Shown here: piece by piece, positions 1 to 6,040 of the stretch
Layout of the letters: each line of letters starts with the position of its first letter
Numbering within the stretch: the first letter of the stretch is position 1
Assembly (NCBI GenBank): GCA_006227085.1
Contig: SBFY01000131.1
Span: 1-25,971, forward strand
Direction of reading: 5' to 3'
DNA: 25,971 bases
DNA from: Gammaproteobacteria bacterium
Lineage (GTDB): Bacteria > Pseudomonadota > Gammaproteobacteria > Pseudomonadales > M0112
Notes under the pieces: generated by a model
Seen by the model: the letters and a program-made list of their open reading frames with translations, nothing else
Told to the model about the DNA's origin: nothing
Database searches by the model: none
Position numbers and translations under genes: made by a program

Positions 1-24
1 TTCATGCGGCCATGGCCGCATGAA
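1..24. repeat. Perfect 24-bp palindrome at left edge
   Basis: The left half TTCATGCGGCCA is followed immediately by its exact reverse complement, giving a 12-bp-arm palindrome with no loop. No T-run follows, so it does not look like a rho-independent terminator. Its centre (CGGCC / ATGGCCG) matches the core of an inverted repeat at 25937-25960. It may be one copy of an intergenic palindromic repeat family, or the edge of a larger element cut by the window. Confidence 0.8.
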
Positions 25-156
25 TCGGCAGGCTCCTTTCAGGAATGAACTTCAGCGATTTCAAGCGGTTGGCTTCAGGGTGTTCGCTGAAAACAGGAAA
101 TACCGCCTGATAATGGCTCGTGCTAGCATGCAGGCCATAACAACCCAAGGCGGATC

Positions 157-1008
157 ATGTCCCAGACCATCCTTCTCACCGGTGCCTCCGGCTATATCGG
201 CCGCGAAGTCCTGCAACGCCTGCTGGCGGCGGGGCATTCAGTGCTGTGCCTGTCGCACAGCCGGCCGCTGGTTCTGGATGGGCAGCAAGGCTGTGAGGCG
301 CTGGTGCTGGACCTGTCACAGCCCGATGCGGCAGACCGGTTAAAGGGCTATGCCTTCGATGCAGTGATCCACCTGGCCGGGTTTGCGCGGGCGCAGCCGG
401 CGCTGATGCGGGCGATCAATGTGGATGGCACCGCACAGGTATTGGCTGCGGCGAAGGCAGCGGGTGTGAAGCACTTTGTGTATGTTTCGAGCCAGGATGC
501 GGTAGCTACGGTGCCAACGGTGTATGGCGCGAGCAAGCAAGAAGCCGAAGCCCTGGTGCAGGCCAGCGGTGTGCCGTATTCCATTGTGCGGCCGGGGTTG
601 GTGTACGGGCATGGCGGTGGTGCCTTGGCGCATGTGGCCGGTTTTGCGAAACGCTTTCATCTGTATCCGCGCCCCGGCAGTGGTCACCAGCAGTGGCAGC
701 CGGTGAATGTCAGTGATCTGGCGGCGTTCCTTGTGCAGCAGGTCAGTCAACCGGCTAACAATGCCGTGATCACGGTGGCCGGTTCACGGGCTATGACCCA
801 GTCGCAGGTGTTTGCGCAGACACTGGAAGCAGCGCAGGTGCGTGCATTGCCGGTGTGTTTGCCGGTGACCTTGTTGCGTGTGCTGCGGGGTTTATTTGCC
901 TGGCATCCGTTGGCGAAGGAGATGATCGGCAAGTTGATACTGAACGCGGGCGATCGTTTGCCACCCGCGGGCAGTGTGCTGTTGCCGAAAGGCTTCCCGG
1001 AAGAGTGA
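157..1008 (+). CDS. NAD(P)-dependent epimerase/dehydratase family (extended SDR) protein
   Basis: A 283-residue protein with the Rossmann fold of extended short-chain dehydrogenases. It shows TGASGYIG at residues 8-15 (dinucleotide-binding glycines), HLAG at 72-75, the catalytic YxxxK as Y123-G-A-S-K127, and VRPGLVYG at 144-151. Family members epimerise, dehydrate or reduce nucleotide sugars or other carbonyl substrates, and some bind NAD(P)H only. The substrate cannot be read from the sequence. The length is somewhat short for a sugar epimerase and the C-terminal substrate domain is reduced. The start at 157 follows AAGG at 147-150. The gene stands alone, converging on gltA across a shared terminator. 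Confidence 0.8.
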   Translation: MSQTILLTGASGYIGREVLQRLLAAGHSVLCLSHSRPLVLDGQQGCEALVLDLSQPDAADRLKGYAFDAVIHLAGFARAQPALMRAINVDGTAQVLAAAKAAGVKHFVYVSSQDAVATVPTVYGASKQEAEALVQASGVPYSIVRPGLVYGHGGGALAHVAGFAKRFHLYPRPGSGHQQWQPVNVSDLAAFLVQQVSQPANNAVITVAGSRAMTQSQVFAQTLEAAQVRALPVCLPVTLLRVLRGLFAWHPLAKEMIGKLILNAGDRLPPAGSVLLPKGFPEE

Positions 1009-1036
1009 TGCGTTTCGGGTGCAATAAAGGCGCAAT

Positions 1037-1064
1037 AAAAAAGCCACCGCAAGGTGGCTTTTTT
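1037..1064. terminator. Bidirectional rho-independent terminator
   Basis: Six A, then GCCACC, a GCAA tetraloop, GGTGGC and six T. The GNRA loop, GC stem and T-run on both strands let it end transcription of the epimerase-like gene (+) and of gltA (-), whose stop codons lie 28 bp and 12 bp away. Confidence 0.95.
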
Positions 1065-1076
1065 CATTGGGGTCGA

Positions 1077-2369
1077 TTACCCGCGTTTATCAATTGGCAC
1101 GTAATCGCGTTTGGTCGCACCGGTGTACAGCTGGCGGGGGCGGCCAATGCGGTAATCGCCGCTGATCATCTCGTTCCAGTGCGCGATCCAGCCGATGGTG
1201 CGGCCGGTGGCGAAGATCACCGTGAACATGTTGGCCGGGATGCCCAGCGCTTTCAGGATGATGCCGGAATAGAAGTCGACGTTCGGGTACAGCTTGCGCT
1301 CGACGAAGTACGGGTCTTCCAGTGCGATCTGCTCCAGGCGCTTGGCGATGCGGAACAGCGGGTCGTTCTCGAGGCCGAGTTCGCCGAGGACTTCATCACA
1401 GGTCTGCTTCATCACCTTGGCGCGCGGGTCAAAGTTCTTGTACACGCGGTGGCCAAAGCCCATCAGGCGGAACGGGTCGTCCTTGTCCTTGGCGCGGGCG
1501 ATGAACTTGTCGATGTTTTTCTCGTCGCCAATCTCGTTGAGCATGTTCAGCACGGCTTCGTTGGCACCGCCGTGGGCAGGTCCCCACAGGGCCGCGATAC
1601 CGGCAGCGATACAGGCGAACGGGTTGGCACCGGAAGAACCGGTCAAACGCACGGCCGAGGTCGAGGCGTTCTGCTCGTGGTCAGCGTGCAGCAGGAAGAT
1701 GCGATCCATGGCGCGGGCCAGCACCGGGTTCACATTGCTGGGCTCGCAAGGGGTGTCGAACATCATGTGCAGGAAGTTGGCACCGTAGCTGAGGCGGTTA
1801 TCCGGGTACATGAACGGCTGGCCGATCGAGTACTTGTAGCACATGGCGGCGATGGTCGGGATCTTGGCGATCAGGCGGAACGCGGCGATTTCGCGGTGGC
1901 GTTCGTTCTTGATATCCAGCGAGTCGTGGTAGAAGGCCGACAGGGCGCCGACCACACCGCACATGACGGCCATCGGGTGGGCATCGCGGCGGAAGCCACG
2001 GAAGAAGAAGCTGATCTGTTCGTGCACCATCGTGTGCTTCTTGATGGTGTTGACGAAGATTTCTTTCTGGGCAACGGTGGGCAGCTCCCCGTACAGCAGC
2101 AGGTAGCAGGTTTCCAGGTGGTCGGATTCCTCGGCCAGCTGCTCGATCGGGTAGCCGCGGTGCAGCAGGATGCCCTTGTCGCCATCAATGAAGGTGATCT
2201 TGGATTCACAGGAGGCCGTGGAGATGAAGCCAGGGTCGTAGGTGAAGATGCCTTTGTTGGTCAGGTTGCGGACATCAATGACATCCGGACCGAGCGTGCC
2301 TTCGTACTGGGGTAGCTCAAGGACTTCGGACATACCGTCAACGTGCAGGCGGGCTTTCTTGTCGCTCAT
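1077..2369 (-). CDS. gltA: Citrate synthase (type II)
   Basis: A 430-residue citrate synthase, which condenses oxaloacetate with acetyl-CoA to citrate in the cytosol, the entry step of the TCA cycle. The catalytic triad is visible: H266 in GPAHGG, H307 in GFGHRVYK and D365 in YPNVDFYSG. The substrate-binding stretch LLHADHEQNAS lies at 227-236. Length and N-terminal beta-rich extension match the hexameric, NADH-sensitive type II enzymes of gammaproteobacteria such as E. coli GltA. The start at 2369 has AGGAA (complement of 2376-2380) six bases upstream. It is divergent from sdhC, the usual arrangement in E. coli and Pseudomonas, and has its own near-consensus promoter. Confidence 0.98.
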   Translation of the reverse strand: MSDKKARLHVDGMSEVLELPQYEGTLGPDVIDVRNLTNKGIFTYDPGFISTASCESKITFIDGDKGILLHRGYPIEQLAEESDHLETCYLLLYGELPTVAQKEIFVNTIKKHTMVHEQISFFFRGFRRDAHPMAVMCGVVGALSAFYHDSLDIKNERHREIAAFRLIAKIPTIAAMCYKYSIGQPFMYPDNRLSYGANFLHMMFDTPCEPSNVNPVLARAMDRIFLLHADHEQNASTSAVRLTGSSGANPFACIAAGIAALWGPAHGGANEAVLNMLNEIGDEKNIDKFIARAKDKDDPFRLMGFGHRVYKNFDPRAKVMKQTCDEVLGELGLENDPLFRIAKRLEQIALEDPYFVERKLYPNVDFYSGIILKALGIPANMFTVIFATGRTIGWIAHWNEMISGDYRIGRPRQLYTGATKRDYVPIDKRG

Positions 2370-2413
2370 GGCGGGTTCCTGTGCTGGAAAAGGCTGGAAA
2401 TATCAGGCTGCCA

Positions 2414-2441
2414 ACTATAGAGAGCTCCCCGCGATTGTCAA
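2414..2441 (-). promoter_or_regulatory. Sigma-70 promoter for gltA
   Basis: Read on the minus strand: TTGACA (complement of 2436-2441, perfect -35), a 16-bp spacer, and TATAGT (complement of 2414-2419, 5 of 6 for -10). It predicts a short untranslated leader of roughly 40 bases before the gltA start. No operator is recognisable beside it. Confidence 0.8.
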
Positions 2442-2540
2442 TTACAAAGCGGTTGGAAATGGCGATTTTCTTGATGGGAGACGGCTCCTTGCACCGTGTT
2501 GGGGCAAGGGCTGGCGGGCGCGGGGCGATTGGCCGGATGT

Positions 2541-2569
2541 TTGTGTTTATTCACGCATCGCCCTATAAT
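2541..2569 (+). promoter_or_regulatory. Sigma-70 promoter for sdhC
   Basis: TTGTGT at 2541-2546, a 17-bp spacer and a perfect TATAAT at 2564-2569. The start of transcription would lie near 2576, leaving a leader of about 100 bases before the sdhC ATG. This is the only strong promoter upstream of the sdh-suc block. Confidence 0.75.
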
Positions 2570-2610
2570 TCGCGCGCAATTTTTCCGGTCGGATTCCTGC
2601 TTTCCTGAAC

Positions 2611-2650
2611 GGGGGCGGGCTCCGGTATTTCCATATACCTGCCCATCCCC
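2611..2650 (+). promoter_or_regulatory. GC-rich hairpin in the sdhC leader
   Basis: GGGGGCGGGC (2611-2620) can pair with GCCCATCCCC (2641-2650) over ten positions with one C/A mismatch and one G-U pair, leaving a 20-nt loop. It lies wholly inside the predicted sdhC leader and ends 25 nt before the start codon. There is no T-run, so it is not a classical attenuator. A competing small hairpin GCCC (2641-2644) with GGGC (2651-2654) is possible. Confidence 0.5.
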
Positions 2651-2675
2651 GGGCGGGCTGACCAGGCGAGTCATT

Positions 2676-3059
2676 ATGGCCGTACAAGACAAGCGTCCCG
2701 TTAACCTCGATATCGGCACGATCCAGCTGCCCGTCACTGCCTACGCATCCATCCTCCACCGTGTTTCCGGCGCTGTCTCCTTTGCCGGTGCGGCGGTGTT
2801 GTTGTGGATGCTGTATGCCTCACTGGCATCGGAAGCGAGCTTTACCCAATTGCAGGCATGCCTGACCTCGTTCTGGGGCAAGCTGATCCTGTGGGGTGTG
2901 TTGTCAGCGTTGGCCTACCACACGGCCGCTGGCATCAAGCACCTGATCATGGATCTCGGCATTGGTGAAACCCTTGAAGGTGGTGTGCTGGCAGCGAAAA
3001 TCACGCTGGTCTCGGCGGCCGCCCTGATCATCCTGGCAGGAGCATGGATATGGCTGTAA
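2676..3059 (+). CDS. sdhC: Succinate dehydrogenase cytochrome b556 subunit
   Basis: A 127-residue inner-membrane protein with three hydrophobic segments (about 30-50, 68-88 and 105-125). With SdhD it anchors the SdhAB catalytic subunits, binds haem b and forms the ubiquinone site. SILHRVSG at 25-32 matches the quinone-site Ser and Arg region of E. coli SdhC. YHTAAGIKHL at 81-90 carries H82 at the place of the haem-ligand H84 of E. coli. The ATG at 2676 was chosen because the protein then begins as the family does; the frame is open further upstream but runs into the promoter. The ribosome site AGGCGAG (2664-2670) is weak. It overlaps the sdhD start. Confidence 0.95.
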   Translation: MAVQDKRPVNLDIGTIQLPVTAYASILHRVSGAVSFAGAAVLLWMLYASLASEASFTQLQACLTSFWGKLILWGVLSALAYHTAAGIKHLIMDLGIGETLEGGVLAAKITLVSAAALIILAGAWIWL

Positions 3060-3421
3060 CAGCAGTTACCAACCTCGGCCGTAATGGCCTGTCCGACTGG
3101 CTGGTCCAGCGCATCAGCGCGGTGATCCTGCTGGCCTATTCCGTCTTTATCGTGGGCTACCTGGTCTATAACCCGGATGTGACCTACGCCGAATGGAAAG
3201 ACCTGATGTCGCTCACCTGCATCAAGATCTTCAGCCTGGCCGCCGTGATGTCTCTGGTCGCCCACGGCTGGATCGGCATGTGGGGCATTGCCACCGACTA
3301 CCTGACCGATCGCCTGATGGGCCCCAAGGGCAGCGTCCTGCGTTGGTTGTTCCTGTTGGGCTGTGCAGCGTTTTGTTTCGTATATCTGTTCTGGGGCATC
3401 CAGATCCTGTGGGGAAATTGA
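3050..3421 (+). CDS. sdhD: Succinate dehydrogenase hydrophobic membrane anchor subunit
   Basis: A 123-residue partner of SdhC with three membrane segments. The signature AHGWIGMW places H72 at the haem-ligand position (H71 in E. coli), followed by D83-Y84, equivalent to the quinone-site Asp82-Tyr83. An ATG at 3044 is also in frame, but AGGAG at 3038-3042 is only one base from it and seven bases from the ATG at 3050, so I prefer 3050. Starting there also gives the E. coli-like residue numbering. The start lies 10 bp inside the end of sdhC, which suggests translational coupling. Confidence 0.93.
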   Translation: MAVTAVTNLGRNGLSDWLVQRISAVILLAYSVFIVGYLVYNPDVTYAEWKDLMSLTCIKIFSLAAVMSLVAHGWIGMWGIATDYLTDRLMGPKGSVLRWLFLLGCAAFCFVYLFWGIQILWGN

Positions 3422-3424
3422 TCG

Positions 3425-5194
3425 ATGGCTAACATTCCAACATTGACCTTTGATGCGGTAATCGTCGGTGGCGGCGGGGCCGGTATGCGCGCTTCCCTGC
3501 AATTGGCCCAGGAAGGCCTGAAAGTGGCGGTGCTGACCAAGGTATTCCCGACCCGGTCGCACACGGTGGCGGCGCAGGGCGGTATCGGTGCCTCCCTCGG
3601 CAACATGAATGACGATAACTGGCATTACCATTTCTTTGACACGGTGAAGGGCTCCGATTGGCTGGGTGACCAGGACGCGATCGAGTTCATGTGCCGTGAA
3701 GCCCCGAAAGTGGTGTACGAGCTGGAACACATGGGCATGCCGTTTGACCGTAACCCGGATGGCACCATTTACCAGCGTCCGTTCGGTGGTCACACCAGTA
3801 ACTACGGCGAAGCGCCAGTGCAGCGTGCCTGCGCGGCGGCTGACCGTACCGGCCATGCGCTGTTGCACACCCTGTATCAGAACAACCTGCGTGCCGGTAC
3901 CCAGTTCTTCGTCGAATGGATCGCGCTCGACCTGATCCGCGATGCCGATGGTGATGTGCTGGGCGTGGTGGGCATGTTCCTTGAAACCGGTGAACTGGCG
4001 GTGTTCCAGGCCAAGGCGACCTTGTTTGCCACCGGTGGTGCGGGCCGTATCTATGCCGCTTCCACCAATGCCTACATCAATACCGGCGACGGTTTGGGCA
4101 TGGCGGCGCGTGCCGGCATCCCGCTGCAGGATATGGAGTTCTGGCAGTTCCACCCGACTGGCGTGGCCGGTGCCGGTGTGCTGCTGACCGAAGGCTGCCG
4201 TGGTGAAGGCGCCGTGCTGCGTAACAGCAAGGGCGAACGTTTCATGGAGCGTTATGCGCCGAACCTGAAAGACCTGGCGCCGCGTGACTTCGTGTCACGT
4301 TCGATGGACCAGGAAATCAAGGAAGGCCGTGGCTGTGGCCCGAACGCTGATTACATCCTGCTCGACATGACCCACTTGGGTGAAGCCGAGATCATGAAGC
4401 GCCTGCCGTCAGTGCATGAGATTGGCTTGAACTTCGCCAATGTCGATTGCACGCAGGAGCCGATCCCGGTCGTGCCGACCATCCATTACCAGATGGGTGG
4501 TATCCCGACCAACATCCACGGCCAGGTGGTCGCGCCGAAAGATGGCAACCCGAATGCGGTGGTGAACGGTTTCTACGCGATTGGTGAGTGCTCTTGCGTG
4601 AGCGTGCACGGTGCCAACCGCCTGGGTACCAACTCACTGCTCGACCTGATCGTGTTTGGCAAGGCAGCGGGTGAGCACATCGTGGAGCAGGTTCGCAAGA
4701 GCCCGGCCGCGCACAAGTCGCTGCCCGCCGATGCGATGGACAAGACGCTGGCACGCCTGAGTCGTCTCGATAACAGCAAGTCCGGCGAATACGCGCAGGA
4801 CATCGCCAACGACATCCGTACCACAATGCAGGCGCATGCCGGTGTGTTCCGTACCCAGAAGATCATGGATGAAGGTGTGACCAAGATCCTTGAGCTGGAC
4901 AAGCGCGTGCCGCATATCCACCTGAAGGACAACTCACAGGTGTTCAACACTGCGCGGATCGAAGCGCTGGAAGTGGAAAACCTGATCGAGGCCGCCAAGG
5001 CAACGATGTTGTCAGCGGCTGCACGCAAGGAATCCCGTGGTGCGCACGCGCACAACGATTGCCCTGAGCGTGATGACGAGAACTGGATGAAGCACACCCT
5101 GTGGTTCAAGGACGGCAATCGACTGGACTACAAGCCAGTGCAGATGAAGCCCTTGACGGTGGACAGCATTCCTCCGAAGAAGCGCACGTTCTAA
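3425..5194 (+). CDS. sdhA: Succinate dehydrogenase flavoprotein subunit
   Basis: A 589-residue catalytic subunit of complex II, oxidising succinate to fumarate on the cytoplasmic face of the inner membrane. GGGGAG at 15-20 is the FAD-binding loop. SHTVAAQGG contains H46, the expected site of covalent FAD attachment. FHPTG, the RDFVSRSMDQE stretch with the catalytic arginine region, and SVHGANRLGTNS near the C-terminal part of the FAD domain follow in the usual order. Length equals that of typical proteobacterial SdhA. It starts 3 bp after the sdhD stop with a weak purine-rich site (GGGGAAA, 3411-3417). Confidence 0.98.
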   Translation: MANIPTLTFDAVIVGGGGAGMRASLQLAQEGLKVAVLTKVFPTRSHTVAAQGGIGASLGNMNDDNWHYHFFDTVKGSDWLGDQDAIEFMCREAPKVVYELEHMGMPFDRNPDGTIYQRPFGGHTSNYGEAPVQRACAAADRTGHALLHTLYQNNLRAGTQFFVEWIALDLIRDADGDVLGVVGMFLETGELAVFQAKATLFATGGAGRIYAASTNAYINTGDGLGMAARAGIPLQDMEFWQFHPTGVAGAGVLLTEGCRGEGAVLRNSKGERFMERYAPNLKDLAPRDFVSRSMDQEIKEGRGCGPNADYILLDMTHLGEAEIMKRLPSVHEIGLNFANVDCTQEPIPVVPTIHYQMGGIPTNIHGQVVAPKDGNPNAVVNGFYAIGECSCVSVHGANRLGTNSLLDLIVFGKAAGEHIVEQVRKSPAAHKSLPADAMDKTLARLSRLDNSKSGEYAQDIANDIRTTMQAHAGVFRTQKIMDEGVTKILELDKRVPHIHLKDNSQVFNTARIEALEVENLIEAAKATMLSAAARKESRGAHAHNDCPERDDENWMKHTLWFKDGNRLDYKPVQMKPLTVDSIPPKKRTF

Positions 5195-5227
5195 GGTTTT
5201 GGATAATCCGGGATTACGAGGTTCATC

Positions 5228-5935
5228 ATGACTGATGTACGCACCATTGAAGTTTACCGCTACGATCCGGCCAAGGATGAAGCGCCATATATGCAGACCT
5301 ACACGCTGGAGCTGGACGGTTCCGAGCGGATGCTGCTGGATGCCTTGATCAAGCTGAAGAAGCAGGACGAAACGCTGAGCTTCCGTCGCTCATGCCGTGA
5401 AGGCATTTGCGGTTCTGACGGCATGAACGTCAACGGCAAGAACGGCCTGGCCTGCTTGCTGAACCTGAACCACTTGCCGAAGCGCATCGTCATTCGCCCG
5501 CTGCCGGGCCTGCCGGTCATCCGTGACCTGGTGGTCGACATGTCGATGTTCTACAAGCAGTACGAGAAGATCAAACCGTACCTGATCAACGACACGCCGG
5601 CACCGGCCAAGGAGCGCCTGCAGTCACCGGAAGAGCGTGAGAAGCTCGATGGCCTGTACGAGTGCATCCTCTGTGCCTGCTGCTCAACGTCTTGCCCGTC
5701 GTTCTGGTGGAACCCGGATCGCTTCATCGGCCCGTCAGGCCTGTTGCAGGCGTACCGCTTCCTGATCGACAGCCGTGACCAGGCTACTGAAGAGCGTTTG
5801 GCGAACCTGGATGACCCGTTCAGCGTATTCCGCTGCCACGGTATCCAGAACTGCGTGGCGGTGTGCCCGAAAGGCCTTAACCCGACCAAGGCCATTGGCC
5901 ATATCCGCAATATGCTGTTGCGCCGGGCGACCTGA
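5228..5935 (+). CDS. sdhB: Succinate dehydrogenase iron-sulfur subunit
   Basis: A 235-residue electron-transfer subunit linking the SdhA flavin to the membrane quinone. The N-terminal plant-type ferredoxin domain has C56, C61, D64 and C76 as 2Fe-2S ligands, the Asp in place of a fourth Cys as in E. coli. The C-terminal domain has CILCACCSTSC followed by CP, then CHGIQNCVAVCPKG, supplying the 4Fe-4S and 3Fe-4S clusters. CGAGG-like purines (5217-5221) precede the ATG. The 33-bp gap after sdhA contains a small near-palindrome, TAATCC-G-GGATTA (5204-5216), of unknown meaning. Confidence 0.98.
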   Translation: MTDVRTIEVYRYDPAKDEAPYMQTYTLELDGSERMLLDALIKLKKQDETLSFRRSCREGICGSDGMNVNGKNGLACLLNLNHLPKRIVIRPLPGLPVIRDLVVDMSMFYKQYEKIKPYLINDTPAPAKERLQSPEEREKLDGLYECILCACCSTSCPSFWWNPDRFIGPSGLLQAYRFLIDSRDQATEERLANLDDPFSVFRCHGIQNCVAVCPKGLNPTKAIGHIRNMLLRRAT

Positions 5936-5960
5936 TCGCGGTAGATTGCACAGGAAACCT

Positions 5961-5993
5961 GCAACGGGGCAGCCTTACACGCTGCCCCGTTGC
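5961..5993 (+). promoter_or_regulatory. 13-bp perfect hairpin between sdhB and sucA
   Basis: GCAACGGGGCAGC (5961-5973), a CTTACAC loop (5974-5980) and GCTGCCCCGTTGC (5981-5993) form a 13-bp perfect stem. It is followed by GTTTATAATG, not a clean T-run, so it is at best a weak terminator. It could mark the 3' end of an sdhCDAB message, partly end transcription, or be an RNA processing site. Confidence 0.85.
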
Positions 5994-6002
5994 GTTTATA
6001 AT
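5974..6002 (+). promoter_or_regulatory. Candidate sucA promoter embedded in the hairpin
   Basis: CTTACA (5974-5979, 4 of 6 for -35) lies in the hairpin loop. After a 17-bp spacer comes a perfect TATAAT (5997-6002). The predicted start of transcription near 6009 would leave about 30 nt before the sucA start. The motif match is good but unproven. Confidence 0.55.
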
Positions 6003-6040
6003 GCACCGATCCATGACAATCTTGTCCGGGAGTGTTGATT

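Larger units (their letters stand above)
2370..2675. other. Divergent gltA/sdhC control region
   Basis: This 306-bp gene-free stretch holds the two divergent promoters (2414-2441 minus, 2541-2569 plus) and the sdhC leader with its hairpin. The roughly 100 bp between the two promoters is GC-rich and shows no convincing palindromic operator. In E. coli this region is bound by CRP and ArcA, but I cannot identify such sites here by eye. Confidence 0.8.

Noticed and set aside
20..343. Frame of 107 codons at the left edge overlapping the epimerase gene
   Set aside because: It starts within the palindrome, lacks a ribosome site, has no recognisable motif and runs out of frame through a certain gene.
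855..2315. Long open frame (486 codons) on the plus strand opposite gltA
   Set aside because: It is antisense to a certain citrate synthase gene, overlaps the end of the epimerase gene and the terminator, has no recognisable domain, and is of low-complexity composition expected from the complementary strand of a GC-rich gene.
2915..4153. Long open frame (412 codons) on the minus strand opposite sdhC, sdhD and sdhA
   Set aside because: It crosses three certain genes in antisense, has no ribosome site or known motif, and mirrors codon bias of the real genes.
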